From positions 1 to 57,683 of the forward strand of contig JAHBMJ010001550.1 in NCBI GenBank assembly GCA_018398765.1: 57,683 nucleotides of DNA. Reading direction: 5' to 3'. The position numbers and the translations under genes are program-made. The notes beneath the pieces were generated by a model. It made no database searches, was not told the DNA's origin, and saw only the letters and a program-made list of their open reading frames with translations. The stretch comes from Chromera velia (lineage: Eukaryota > Sar > Chromeraceae). This document shows, piece after piece, positions 34,377 through 53,571 of this stretch (position 1 is its first letter; every line of letters starts with the position of its first letter).

Positions 34377-35125
34377 GGAACTGCAGAAGAGTCTCCTTTC
34401 TGTAAGAATAAGGGTCTGTGTTGCCAGGAAAAATGTCTGCCTTGCTGTTGTGTGGATGGGAACAGAGGAAAAAAAAGAGAGACGTCGACTGGGGGGAGGA
34501 TACACTCACTGCTCGTGCTGTGGAACTGCTGAGGAGTCTCCTTCCTATCAGTACGACTGCTCGTCTTATCAAGAAAAAATGTCTGCCACGTTGTTGTATG
34601 GATGGGGACAGCGGGAAAAAAAGAGAGACGTTGACTGGGGGAGGATACACTCACTGTTTGTGCTGTGGAACTGCTGAGGAGTCTCTTTCCTGTCAGTACG
34701 ACGGCCCGTCTCGCCAAGGAAAAATGTCTGCCACGCTGTTGTGTGGATGGGGACAGCGGGAAAAAAAGAGAGACATTGACTGGGGGGAGGATACACTCAC
34801 TGCTCATGCTGTGAAACTGCTGAGGACTCAGTGAGGAGTCTCCTTCCTGTCAGTACGACGGCCCGTCTTGCCAAGGAAAAATGTCTGCCACGCTGTTGTA
34901 TGGATGGGGACAGCGGAAGAAAAAGAAAGACGTCGACTGGGGGGAGGATACACTCACTGCTCGTGCTGTGAAACTGCTGAAGAGTCTCCTTCCTATCAGC
35001 ACGACGGCTCGTCTCACCAAAGAAAAATGTCTGCCATGCTGTTGTGTGGATGGGGACAGCAGGAAAAAAAGAGAGACGTTGACTGGGGGGAGGATACACT
35101 CACTGCTCGTGCCGGTCTGGACCAT
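34377..35125. repeat. Minisatellite of about 146 bp, roughly five copies
   Basis: The marker TACACTCACTG recurs at 34501, 34646, 34792, 34949 and 35095, giving spacings of 145, 146, 157 and 146. The 157 comes from a short partial duplication (ACTCAGTGAGGAGTC) in the fourth interval. Copies are about 90 percent alike. The unit length is not a multiple of three, so the frames that run through it do not indicate a repeat protein. Confidence 0.9.
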
Positions 35126-35603
35126 CCCCTCCTTTAATGTAGTGTAATGTAGTGAAAGGATTTTATGATGCTTTTTTAAGACATTTTTCATACGAGGGTA
35201 GACTAGGGCTGAGAATCTCAACCCCGACAGCGTGTAAAAAAATTTGGCCACGTGTACACAATCGAAAACGCTTTTCTATGACTCGTAGATGTAGTCCTAG
35301 ATGCAGTCTAGTAATGTTTGGCTAGCAAATTAGTCATTGACATCGCTAAGATATCATAAAATTTATATAAATGCTTCACGGGTTAATTAAAATGATGCAG
35401 TCTGACCAACAATCATATGATCTAGCATATGATCTTAAAGTTAGGGTAAGCTAGCGTTCAAGCTTACTACAGTGACCACACTCATCTAGACTTTTACTAG
35501 CCGCTGTTAGCTACCACGTCAGTATGCATGTAATAAAATTTCAAGTTAACACTCCAAAAGTAATTAAATCCTTCTTACACTGCGTCATCCTTCATGCAGT
35601 CTA
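35126..35603. other. Intergenic stretch beyond the YME1-like gene's 3' end
   Basis: AT-rich sequence with no coding signal; it presumably contains the 3' UTR of the minus-strand protease gene. Confidence 0.4.
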
Positions 35604-41749
<6,146 letters not shown>

Positions 41750-42626
41750 CAGAGAGGGAACAAGCTGTTGCCCTGTTCAGGCTTTCAACTTTAATGATTC
41801 ATGCAAGTATACTGTTAGGTCCTTAGGACGCCTCTGTCTGGTTCGATAGAGGGCAGAGTTTTCGAGGTGTTTTCTCCCCGATAAAACGAATACGTGCCCG
41901 CTTCAGAACGCAATTCTGCAACTTGTAGCTTGCAGGGAGGGGTGTGCAAAAGAAGCCAATGCTTCACAAAGAGTGGACTGTGTGTTTCAGCTTTACAGAA
42001 AGGTCAGACGAGAGACGAGACGGCTGGGCGGCCGGCCGGGGGATGGGTCGGCGCGATGGTCGGCGCGCGCGCCTGGCCCGCCCGCGGGCCATGCGTGGGT
42101 CATGCCCTCAAGACTCTTCGACCTCTTTGTGAGTCATTTTGTGACTGCGTCTGCGACTTGGCACGCACTCTTTTGCCAGTCACAAGCTCTTTGCAAGCTG
42201 TATAGGATTTGTAATCTGCTGTCCCTCCAGTAAGAGACGAACCTCTCTGTGCATCTGTATATCGAAGAATGTTTGTGAAGAGAAGTGGACCCCTCGAAGT
42301 CTTCTTGCTGTTATCCGTCTCCGTCTCCAGTCAGTAAACCTCAATTCTCAAACATTTGGACTCAACAGCTACACCTCGTGTGGCATTTTTCCTCATCTCT
42401 CCGAGGAAACCGCACTTGCCACAGTGTTGTTCTCCCGCTCCCTCTTTCGTGTCTCTGCAGACGCCTTTTCTCCTGTAGTGAGGACTGCCTTTCTCTCTTC
42501 TGGCTTTTGGAAGAGGCCCCAGGTCGGTTGGTCGTCTTCTTCGTTCAGTCCGAAATGCATACACCGAAGCTCAAGTCTAGCATAATTTCAGTGTGTCTTG
42601 TGAACGGTGTTTTTGTGTGCGTGCAG
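41750..42626. promoter_or_regulatory. Divergent region between the YME1-type and oligopeptidase genes
   Basis: About 0.9 kb lies between the protease start codon and the first confident exon of the peptidase. It includes a GC-rich block (about 42028-42095, GGCCGGCCGG and GCGCGCGCG). It must hold the protease promoter and probably the peptidase promoter and a leader exon. No motif was identified with confidence. Confidence 0.4.
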
Positions 42627-43886
42627 TTCCAGCAGCCGTCCCTGAATCGCCTTCAGAGTGTGCTGATGTCTACCGCTGTTGCGGAGGCTGGTCAGTCCTC
42701 GTGAGACATCTCTCCTTGTCTCTTTATTTGTTCCTTCCTTTCTCCTATTTGGTCTTTCTTTCCCTGTTTGCTTTTCTTTGTTTCTATCTGTGAGTCTGAG
42801 GACGAGAGCAAGTGCACCAGCTCTAAGTAATCCGTAAGAGAAACCCGCCCGGTCGTTGAGTGAAGTTGTACTTTTCTCTTCAGTTCACTCTCTGCAGAGG
42901 CTCTGAAACATTTGTCCTGATGGTTGCTGAAATTGACAACATGCATGCGTGCATACTTTGTACGGACACTGTAGAGTCATTGAAAAACTTAGTGTGCTCA
43001 CTTTCTTTCTGAGTTGAAACCAGAAAGATATCTCTCCATGAAACCTACACAGTAACCGTAAGTGCTTTGTGTATGTATGAAAGTACTCAGAAATTGACTG
43101 CTTTATCTTCATATTCACTTTCTGCCCGTGCAGATGCCTTGAATGACCTTCCAAGGTGGGACCTGGAACGTCACTTTCCCTTCCCGTCTCCTCACGACTC
43201 GAAGGTTGACGCGACCATCGATGAGGTGGAAGCCCTCGCAAAAAGCTTCAACGAACAGTTCAAAGGCAAACTGGAGGCCCGCCTGGGAGACGCAGTGCTT
43301 GCAATGGAGAAGATCGTGGAGAAGTGGCATCTCACCTCGTCGTACCTCTCTCTCTCCCAGGCCACACAGCTCGCCAATGAGGAAATGATCCGACGCGCTT
43401 CTTCTGCACAGGCTCGGTCAGTCTGCAGAAAGAAATGATTTCTGTGTTCATTCGTGGAAGTAGCTGAAAAAAGCGCGAACGACACAACGGAAATCTTGTA
43501 GTCCCAGGGGATAGCAAACGCTTATCTGTCTGGCTGTTTTTCCAGTATTCGGTGTTGTTCGTTTCCCCTTGCGTTCGACCTCCACGGCGCATTGCCCTCC
43601 TTCCTTCTCCTTTGTCCGAACATGTTTTTTTTTGCAGTTGCTTCTTCTCTTTCTTCTCCGCTTTAAGCCTGTATAAGTGTCTGGGGTCCCAGCTTCAACA
43701 AAAGTGAACAGAGGAGGGAAGAATGTGAAGGGAGTCTCCTGAATGGACCTTCCTTGAGTGTCCTCTCAGGTTTGCCAAGATTAGTGCCGACTTTTTGAAT
43801 TTCTTTAAAATCGAATTGGCGGCTCTTGGAGACGAAGAATTCGAGAAGGCGATGAAGGCAGACAGCCGTCTCGAGAGGTAAGCATT

Positions 43887-43926
<40 letters not shown>

Positions 43927-44103
43927 TGCGTGGAGGGGGAAGAGGAGGAACGAAGGGAAGGCGAGTGAATCTCCGTCATGATGCGCGCACGGGAACCGAA
44001 GGGAAATGGACGGGGGAGGTTGAGGGCGTTCGTTGCTGCCGTTCTCCGAAGCAATTAAGCATGCACATACATATACACACACTCACGCTCGCACACACGC
44101 ACG

Positions 44104-44135
<32 letters not shown>

Positions 44136-46671
44136 CACACACACACACGCACACATACACGCACACATACACGCACACANCACGCACACAGACACACACA
44201 GGGTCATCAGGAAGAGGAAGAGAATCCAGCTTTCATCCCTCCCTCACCCCCCCTTTTGTCGTCCTCGAAGCTCACTTGGAAGATTTTCCGCTTCCCTTTT
44301 TAATCTGTAGGCTTTCAGGTGCTCTTTGTTGCCATTTGTGCCCCTGTTCGGTTGTCGCTCTTTCCCTTCATGTGTGTCAACCTGCCGTGATGCCTTTTGC
44401 CTGTCTGTCTCTTCTTCCCTTTCCATTGTTCCTGCAGGTACCGGTCGTTCCTGGAGGAGACGAGGAAGTCGAAGCCGTTTCTTCTGGAGGAGTCAGTGGA
44501 GAGGGCCCTGACCGTGAGGGGCCCATGGGCAGGCACCCGGACGGTCACAGAGTTCTTCGAGCAAGAGCTCTCGAAGGCCAAATTCAAAGTCGAGGGGGAG
44601 GAAGAGGAGCTCGGTCTCGAGCAGGTAGGTGCATGAGGGGGTGCATGGAGGGAGGGAATATGAATATACACAGAAGCAGACAACGACTACTCGAAAAGGG
44701 AAGGAACCTGATTGAACGAAGGGGCGTGCCATCTCCTCTATCAACCTACCCAAAGTCTTTGAGAGATCTCCTTCTGTCCTGCATGTGGAGAATCAAAATA
44801 CTCCTTCCATTTTCACTGCTTTTGATCGATGAGCAGTAGCTGTTCACCTGTTTTCTTCTTTCACGTCGAAGCACGAACATGTCCTTTGTTTCCTTGCGAA
44901 TCCATTGTCCTCTGTCTGCATAGGATCCGGCTAGTTTTTTTTTTAATTCACCAGGTTTGCTCTCTTGACCTCGTCGAGTCGTGTCAATCCACATCTCTCG
45001 ATGGTGCTGTTTATACCCTGATGCCCTTCCCTCTTTCCGTGTTGTCTCCTTCCTGCAGCTTCTCTCCCGTCTCTCCTCTCCGGATCAGTCTGTGCGTCAG
45101 ACTGCTCTGAAGAGTCTGAACGCGGGGCTGGAGTTGAACAAGGTCGACAAGATCGCCTGTCTGTCTCTGAACATGGTCTGCGGGTCCTGGCACATTGAGA
45201 ACGAGGAGAGAGGGTACAAGAACCTTCGGTCAAAGAGAAATCTGAACAACAACGTGCCGGATGAAGTGGTGGATGCTCTGCTGGAAACTGTCAGGTCAGT
45301 CAGGCTGCTCGGTTGGGAGAATGGAGGCGTGGATCTGCAAAAGATACGTCTGAATGTTAGCACAGTACAGACAGGAAAAAACAGTTCAGTAACGTCTTCT
45401 CCCTTTTTCTTTTCTTTACTCGATTGTGGGACGTTCCTTCGCTTCACAACTCGACAGACCTCGTCTTTGAGAATTAAAGTTTTTGCTGTTTTGCTTGCTG
45501 TCTGCCTGTTTGTCTCCCTCTTCCTTTGTCTCTCTCCCGGATTGATTCTCTTTTGTTCCATCCTCACATTCTCTCTTTGTCTATCTGTCTGTCTGTCCGT
45601 GATGTTCTTTTGTCTTTGTTGCTTGTGTTCATGAAGAAAAGAAGGGAGAAAAAGAAACATATAGTCTGTCTGTCTGTCTGTCTGTCGCATCCGTATGCAG
45701 ATCCTATGGGCCCTCTCTGACGAAGCGCTATTACCAGTTAAAGAAAAAGGTCCTGCAGAGAACTGCGGGATTGAAGGAATTCACGTGGGCAGACAGGAAC
45801 GCTCCGCTGGAGGTGAAGGGGGGTGACAAGGTGTACAGCTGGAACGAGGCCGTTGAGATCTGCTTGAGAGGGTATAAAAAGTTTTCCCCCCGCATGGCGA
45901 CTTTGTTTCAGAACATGGTTGCCGAGGGCCGTCTCGACGCTCCTGCAGCAGATGGGAAACGCTCAGGGGCCTTTTGCTCCGGGGTGATTCCCGGTGTGGG
46001 CCCATTTCAGTTGCACAACTATCAGGGTACAAAGAGGTGTATTGCCACTCTGGCACATGAGAGTGGTCACGGCTGTCATTACATTTTGTCAGGAAAGCAG
46101 GGGGCGTTGATGCACCACGCTCCTCTGACCCTTGCGGAGACTGCCTCCATATTTGGGGAGATGGTGGTGTTCAGAGACCTCCTCGACCAGACGGGCAGCA
46201 AGACGGAGAGACTGGGGATGATCCTGTTGAAGATCGACGACATCGTCAACAGCGTTGTCAGACAGTGCTCTTTCGACAGGTACGAGCGAGGGGGGGAGAC
46301 GGCTGGGTTAAGTGGCCGTACAAGCTGAGTCTGTACACCGAACTTGTCGCTAGCTTCCTGCAGCAATTATGAGATGAGACGCTCTAGGGGAAGAAGTTAT
46401 ACTTCGTCCCGTGATTTCCCTGTTGTCTGTCTGTTTGTCTGCCTGCCTGCCTGCCTGCCTGTCTGTCTGTCTGTCTGTCTGGAGGGAGGGAGAAGACGAA
46501 GAAACATATAGTCTGTTTGTCTGTTCTGATTGCGAAGTGTGGGCAGACAGAAAACGATCTGAGGGGTCAACACAACAGGTAGCTTCGAATTTCCGTCCCC
46601 TCTCTGTCTTCGACGAAGCCTTTGTGGCGTTCCATGCTTCTCTCTCTCTCTCTCTCCCCCTCTGTGTATGT

Positions 46672-46710
<39 letters not shown>

Positions 46711-46952
46711 TGTGTGTGTGTGTTTTATCTATATGTGTGTCTCTGTGTGTGTGTGCGCGCGCGCAGGTTTGAGGAGCTTGCGCATACCGCCCGATCAACG
46801 GGAAGATTTTCTGTCGCAAACCTCGACTCCTTCTGGAAGCAGACCGTCGTGTACGTCTCTCAATCATGTAGGAAGGAAGAGAGATGAGCTGAGACTTTGA
46901 CATAGAGAGAAAGTGTATGAGTTCTTCTTTGTTTCTTCACAGACAGACAGAC

Positions 46953-46987
<35 letters not shown>

Positions 46988-48581
46988 GACAGACAGACAG
47001 ACAGGGACGGACAGACAGACAGAGACAGACAGACACAGACAGATAGACACGAGGACAGACGGGTGGACAGACAAACAAACAGGCCTATGGGGTGCACATG
47101 TGGAGCCGGTAGAGTTTCGTCTCTTTCTCTCATTCCACTGCCCTTGCGCAGACCTCGTTTCTCCCTTTCGCTTACCGGCTTTCTATGCTTTATCCTGTGG
47201 CACGCAACTCGCCTTTACGGACTGACGGGAGGAAGCTCTTATAAACGGTTTTGTATACACGTAGACATGTATGTATGTGCGGATGCTCTTGAAAGAGGGG
47301 CTTGCAAGAATTCACCTGTGTTCCTGTGCGCCGTTTGTGCCCTTCTTTCTGACTTACAGAGAGTACTACGGAGCTGAGGGAGAGGTGTTCGACAAGTACG
47401 AGGACATCGACAAGCTCTGGTCGTATGTGCCTCATTTCCACTCTGTGCCGTTCTACGTGTACGCATACGCATTCGCAGGTGAGTAGGTAGCGTTTTCCTT
47501 TTCAGGTGGTCGGTAACGCTTTGAGTCTTCCTGTAATTGCTTCGATGAGAGATTGAGCACTCCAATTCTGTCTGGCACCAGAGGCCGCTTTGGCTCTCTC
47601 CTGCTGCATCGATCTGTGTGTGTGTGTGTGTATTTATTGGAGGGTGTATGTGCAGACATGGTCGTGGGTTCTCTCTATTCCGTGTATGCGAAGAACAGCG
47701 AAGGATTTGAGGAGAAGTTGATCGATTTGTTGGAGGCAGGAGGAACGAGAGACTTTGTGGAGGCCCTGAAGGTGGGCCTCTCTCTTCGCTGCAAGGGGAT
47801 ACCGGGAAACAAGGAAAGATGAAACAAAATCATTCGTTCGATCTGCATTCTTGCACTGACTATCTCAAACATGGACAGGACATCCACAAGAGTGAAGATT
47901 CCTTGTCTCACTTTTTTTCCCTCGTGTCGTATGTTTCTCAGAGTTTATTTCTTTTCTTTTGAGCCGTGTATAGCTTTCTTGTTCTGCTGCCGTTCTCTCC
48001 GAGTGTGCACTTCTCTTCAAATCCTGAGTGCATGCATGGGTGCATGCAGCCTTTCGGACTTGACCCCTCTCGATCGGAATTCTGGAAGGAGGCTTTTGAT
48101 GCCTATCTCGGTGAGTTTGAGGTTGTTTTGGGTCTGTCTGTCTGTTGGATTCTTTCTTTCAGTGAGACAGGATTTCGTTTGTCTGCATGGAATTTGTTCA
48201 TCCTTTTCTCTCTTTCACGGGAGCTGTTTTTTCTGTCAACAAAAGCTTCTCTCACCCGTTTCATAGAGATTCGTGTGGCTTTCTCCCACCGACTTCCAAG
48301 TATCAAAACAATTACCATGGTGCAGTCCTCTGAGCTTCGCATTTCCCCTGCCGTCGGACACCCGGACCCCCTTTTCCCTTTCTACGGCGCGGCTTTGCTT
48401 TGCTTCCCACTTCGCGCGTCTCCGTCAAAAGTGAAGTCGCCCACGCCTGTTCAGTTTCTGCTTACCCTCTGACAAGTGTGGCGCTGACTGAACATCTATT
48501 TGAACGAAATCTCTTGCAGAACCTCTCCTCTCTGAGGCCGAGGAGCTCGCCGAGGAAATCGAGAAGAACCCAGAAGCCTGA
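42627..48581 (+). CDS. Oligoendopeptidase F-like zinc metallopeptidase (M3 family)
   Basis: It cleaves short peptides in a closed tunnel-shaped fold. Eleven exons with continuous phases: 42627-42690 (Met at 42666), 43134-43416, 43770-43877, 44438-44624, 45059-45294, 45701-46279, 46767-46850, 47360-47478, 47656-47771, 48050-48110 and 48520-48581. From Met 42666 the product is 619 aa, near the usual 600. The N-terminus has LPRWDLERHFPFPSP, typical of PepF. The zinc motif HESGH is at 399-403 with the third ligand Glu426 (LAETASIFGE). The C-terminal motif HFHSVPFYVYAYAFA matches the family's substrate-binding region. An upstream leader exon is possible because the frame stays open before Met 42666 (FQQPSLNRLQSVL, basic), which could be the end of an organelle-targeting sequence. 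M3B enzymes are mostly bacterial, so the gene may descend from a transferred or organellar gene. Confidence 0.9.
44069..44200. repeat. (CA)n microsatellite with an ambiguous base
   Basis: A CACACA/CACGCA tract in the third intron of the peptidase gene. Position 44180 is N, so exact length is unreliable. Confidence 0.9.
46429..46480. repeat. (GTCT)n/(GCCT)n microsatellite
   Basis: A tetranucleotide array in the peptidase intron between 46279 and 46767. Its reverse-complement relative (GACA)n fills about 46940-47075 in the next intron. Confidence 0.9.
46940..47075. repeat. (GACA)n microsatellite
   Basis: About 135 bases of GACA with interruptions lie in the peptidase intron between 46850 and 47360. 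Confidence 0.9.
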
Positions 48582-49861
48582 CCCATCGATCGATTCACTG
48601 ACGCGTACCATCGTGAAGAGATACACCCACGCATCCAGTGGAGCGGCAAATAGACAAAGGAAGAGCTAGAACAAGGAGATGACGGTCGTAGCGTGGGATT
48701 CGCTCAATTTGTCATGCCTTGAGCAGCCATTCCAGGTCGACTTGTGCGGATGCGTTTGAGTCAAATTCAAATGAATTGAACTTCAGCAGTGGCGCAGTTG
48801 AACTTAACAGGCTAATAGCAGCATGCAAAAAGAATTAGACATTCTATCTATTCACAGTTTTTTTCTAGGTTTTTTTATGTTCTCCTCGTCATACAGTCAA
48901 TTAACTTTGGATTTAAAATTTAAGAAAAAAATATTTAAACAAGTTTCTAATTTAATTAACATATTTAATATTATGTTTGATTCAAATTATGAATTGAATT
49001 GAATTGAGCCGGTTTAAGCCTAGGTTTAAGTATGCTAAAGCTGGTGAGCCACCACTAAGGCTCTAGCTAACCTGGGAACATGACATGCAGATTATATAAA
49101 TTGCTAATTGATATAATCGATTTGAAGAATAAATTATTCATGCAGGAAACTATCAAACATATATTTGATTATGATGTTGCACAGTTGCTGTGATCTAATA
49201 TTTGGAGCCGCAGGCGGCACCCAGGGTGGCGCCAGGTGCGCGAGCGGCGCGGCCCCGGAAAATACAACTTTGAAGGCGTCTAGCGAAGACGTAAAAGTTA
49301 AATCATGTCTTTCAAAGTTCTTACTAGAGTTCTTACAGTAATAAATAATAGTATTTGCCTAAGTAGTAAGTATTTAGACAATTGTGATGCGTAATTTAGA
49401 TAATGATGTCTACCCGGATGCTTTTAGAAGATGATGATAATTATGGCTTTAACATTGGCTTATAGAGCAATCAATTAGAGCTTAGCAATTAATTGAATAA
49501 TAGAGGATTACTACTGCTGCTGCATTATATACTCAATTAATTATATATTGCATTCATGTACTAATGATAATAATACTACCAGTATACTAATAATGAGTAA
49601 TAATAATCAGAATGACGTAATACATCTAATAATATATATATTAGCTAAATCAATCATGCAATCAAGTATTAATAAACAATTAATCAATCATAATCAATCA
49701 ATCAATCAATCAACAAATAATAATATTAATAATAACAATTATAACAACAATAATAATCAAATTTAAATCAATCAACATGATAATAATAAATAAATATTGA
49801 ATAATAATAATAATGATGATGATGATGAATAATAATACTGATAATGATGATGATGATGATG
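48582..49861. other. AT-rich intergenic region ending in (AAT)n/(ATG)n repeats
   Basis: No gene seen. 49530-49860 is built of AAT, ATCA and GATGAT repeats and ends GATGTATATAGACCGAT, the motif that also recurs in the tail of the retrotransposon at 53330-53500. It may be the tail of an older upstream copy. Confidence 0.5.
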
Positions 49862-52800
49862 TATATAGACCGATTTCATTCCCTTTCAACAGCCAGACAG
49901 TAAAGAGAACTCCCTTTTACCTATCTCCTCCCTTCATCGCTCTATCAGATCCACTCCTGTCTCAGACGGGGAGCTTCTCCCCTCGGCTACAGCAGCTGGT
50001 CAACTAGCTGGTCAATTGGCTGAACAGCTATGGCCTGAACTTGTGAAAATGGCTTGCGAAGCTGAAAACATTGATCTCTCTTCTTTTCCATCCGCTCCCC
50101 CCCTCCCACTGTTTGCTCCCAACTTATGTGAGCAACCGGTGTCCTTGTCTTTCTGTGAACAGGAAAAGTTACTGCTGAAGGAATGAGAAACCACATTGGC
50201 TGGCGTGACAAAAGAAATCAAACGGAAGGATTTGGATGGTCGACAGGGCAGGAAAAAAGTGAGATAAAAGAAAAAGGCCGAATGGTTTGATAATGAATGC
50301 AAGGAAGCAGCAACACTTTGGAGGGAAGCAAGGAAGACGTTGAACAAACTTATGCAATCATGTGAGAATGAGGGAAAAAGTGGGAGCAGCAGAGTGAACG
50401 TGGTTGCCTTAAGACAGACAGTTGAGAGGCAGGCCTGCAGATGTCAGCGATTGCACAACAGGAAAAGAAAGGCGTACGAAAAGCTCTATGCAGAAAAGGT
50501 TGCACTCGAGTTGTCCTCCAACCCTTCAAAGGTCTGGTCATTGAGAAGAAAGCTGCAAAGAAACAATAGAGAGAAAGCCCCTCCTGGTTCCCAGCCTTCA
50601 GTAAAGGACTTTTCTTACCACTGGGCTTCCATCTTCGCTGACTCTCCCTCTGGCAGGGAATCCGCACAAAGAAGTGCCCCCCCTTTCCCTCCTTTACAGC
50701 CAGCCCCGCCCGTTTTTAACTCTTCTTTGCACCCTGGCGCCTTTTCGCAACTGCATGCCCACTCTTATCAGGTTCTCTCTGGCATTCACTCTCCCCCCTT
50801 GCCCCCACCAATCCCTCTGTCTCGCCCTTATTTTTGTATAGAAGAAATAAGGAAAGTCCTTCGGTCCACAAAGGAGGAAAAGGCTGCAGGTTTGTCCGGA
50901 CTCGTCCCTAACTACCTCTCCCTCTGCTTTCAATATTCACCTCTTTCTTGTGCTTTGTTATTTATTTATTTGAACTTAATTCATTTGATATCCGCTTGGC
51001 GAGATGAATGGAATGTAATTAAAATCTGTCCGGTTCCAAAGGGGCCTCCTTCCCCCGACCTTGGTGAATGGCGTCCGATTCATGTTGTCTCACTCTTACC
51101 AAAACTCTTTTCTTCACTCCTCTCTGCCCGTCTTACATCGCAAGTGAAGATTAATCATAGGCAGTTGGGTTTTCAGCAAGGGGTAGGAACAAGAAAAGCC
51201 ATTGGAGCACTTACCGCGCTGATGCAAAAGGCAAAGAAATGAAAGAAGCCCTTGTTAGCATGCTTTGTAGGCTTTAGCAAAGCCTTTGACTCCCTTCCCA
51301 GGGATGTTTTGTTTGAAGTTTTGTTGAAGCAAGGGGTGAGTGTAGTCGATGTTAAAATAATTTGGGCAATGTATACAAATGTGTACGGAAGCATCACTGG
51401 CAGCTCTTTTATGTTTAAAGAAGAGAAAGGGGTGAAACAAGGGGATCCTCTCTCCCCTCTTCTCTTCTTGATTTTCATCAATCATCTGCATGAAAGAGTG
51501 AAGGCTTCCGGTCGTACAGAGGTTCTGCTCGGTGGGGTTGAGTACGATAGCCGTGGTTATGTCGATGACCTTGTTCTCATTGCTGAGAGCGTGCATGACC
51601 TGCAGGTCAGCTTGAATGAATTGAATTCTTTTTGTGAAGAGAGAGGGCTCACTGTTAATTTAAAAAAGATGAAAATCATGTGTCTGTCTGACTCTTACCC
51701 TGCAATTGAAGGCAAGATTATGTTTGGAGGAAAAGAAGTCAAGAGAGTGGGGTCGTATAAGTATCTAAGTGTTCTTTTGTTCGAAGGGGGAGACTTAAAG
51801 GAGGTAATAGAAGAGAAGCTTAGCATAACGAGTAGACGGATGGGTCATGCAAAGAGCGTGGCACTCTCTTTAGGTCGCCTGCCCCCCGCAACAAAAATTT
51901 TGTGTCTATGCGCTTTCTGGTTGCCTGTTGCTCTATACGCGTTTGACTGTCTGCCTGTCTGCAAGTCAGACATAGATGCATTAGATGCCCTTCAATTGTA
52001 CTTTGCCTGTTGCCAATGGGCTTTGAATTTGTCTCTCTCCTCTTTCTGTGTATCTACTCTGTGTGCTGTTGGTCTACTTCCTGCACGTGTGCATATGTCG
52101 ATGAGACTTGCGGGGTATTTGACTAACTTAAAACATATTGACCTCAAGATGCCTGCGGGTACCTGGTTGGCTTTAATAAATGGTGATTGTCCTTCCTCCA
52201 TGATGCACGCATAAAAATTGATTGGGTTGATCGGATTAGAAGAATTTGTGACTGTTAATCCAAGTTATCAAACCATCAGGAGAAGGAAGAAAGCCACCAA
52301 GGTTGGCCGTCTCCTTCTCTTAAGAGCAGTGATCAACCGGGAAGTTGATAAATGGATTGATGCTGGTCTAGAAAGGGCCGCTTCACGGGGGGCGGTTTTA
52401 CAGTTTGGCAGAGGCATTAGACCGAATGTGTTCCAAACGTCTTATCTTACTGCTCAACGTTCGTCTCTCCTTTTTCTTTCCTCTACTTTTCCCTCATCCC
52501 CTTCGTCCCCCCGTTTCGTATCCCTCCCTCACACTACGATCTGATCCTCAGGCCCCTTTTCAACCTTGCTGTATATGTTGCTCGGTGGTTGCCCCTATGC
52601 ACCTTATAGAGGGCTGGAAGACGTGGTTTGCTCTACATGCAAGGGCAAAGCAGACGATCTGCTGCACCGACTGATTGAATACACAGAAACAAGAGTAGAT
52701 TGAGAGGCTCTGAATGCAATTGTAACCGAAATTGAAGCCAAATTAGACAGAGCCCAAGAAAAAAAGAGAAAGTGGTTGCTATCGAAAGACTCTACCCCTC

Positions 52801-53515
52801 TAAAATACGTAACGCAAAGCGAATTATTGGCATGAATGAAGGTCACCCTGGTACTCAGACACTCACCCATACCGGCCCTGCGACTCTTGTGAAACATCTG
52901 TCTACGCCCTCCATCGTAAGGCCTGTAATTCGATGCATGTGATGGTTACTTACCCCTCTGCCCGTCTCACCTTTTGAATGTTCTTTTTCTATCTCCCAAG
53001 TACATCTCCTGACAGTGTCCCCCCTCTCTACCGGTCTTCCTGTCTGCCTCTACTGCCTGACAGTCTCTGTTGCAGTCGTCGTACTCCTCCCACAGAAGGG
53101 AAACAATATCAGCGATTGAGAAAATATCTTCTAGATGCAGGGTGTTTAGAGTTGCGAGAATGAAGCTCCCTCCCGTTGTATGATGCAGGTCTGGCAAAGT
53201 GGCAATAAAGCATTGTCCTAGACTCATGCATTGCATGATAGCCTATAAACCGATAAAGAATAATAATAATAATAACAATAATAATAATGATCATGATGAT
53301 TATCAATAAAAATAATCAATAATAATGATGATAATAATGTATAGACCGATCAATAATAATAATGATGATGATGATGGGCAATGCAGCATTGTCCTAGACT
53401 CATATATTGCATGATGGCCATAGACCGATCAATGATCATGGTTGTGATGATGATACATGATGGCCTATAGACCGATCAATAATAATAATAATGATGATGA
53501 TGATAATGACAGTAA
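49862..53515 (+). mobile_element. Decayed non-LTR retrotransposon (LINE-like)
   Basis: A reverse transcriptase region at about 50340-52214 is flanked on the right by a repetitive tail (53200-53515) of AAT/GAT runs alternating with the unit CATTGTCCTAGACTCAT and GGCCTATAGACCGATCAA. No long terminal repeats were found. The 5' boundary is uncertain. A Cys/His-rich stretch near 52564-52660 could be the remnant of a C-terminal zinc knuckle. Confidence 0.75.
50340..52214 (+). pseudogene. Reverse transcriptase of a non-LTR retrotransposon, broken
   Basis: One frame runs from 50340 to 52214 with a single in-frame TGA at 51240-51242. Motifs are in LINE order: EWRPIHVVSLLPKLF, QLGFQQGVGT, FSKAFDSLP, GVKQGDPLSPLLF, YVDDLVLIAE, then LTVNLKKMKIM and YKYLSVLL. 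Motif A reads CFVGFSKAFD, with Gly where the catalytic Asp is expected. The stop codon and this change indicate an inactive copy. Further frames to about 52550 are degraded continuation. Confidence 0.85.
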
Positions 53516-53571
53516 TTAAGGGAAGACAAAAACTTCATGATCAAAATAAATTAAGTGAAGCGGGGGCAGCG

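Noticed and set aside
34227-35251. Apparent repeat protein in several frames across the minisatellite
   Set aside because: The 146-base unit shifts frame at each copy and no frame stays consistent.
41896-42233. Small plus-strand genes upstream of the peptidase
   Set aside because: Composition is GC-rich low complexity with no family match or splice support; more likely promoter or leader sequence.
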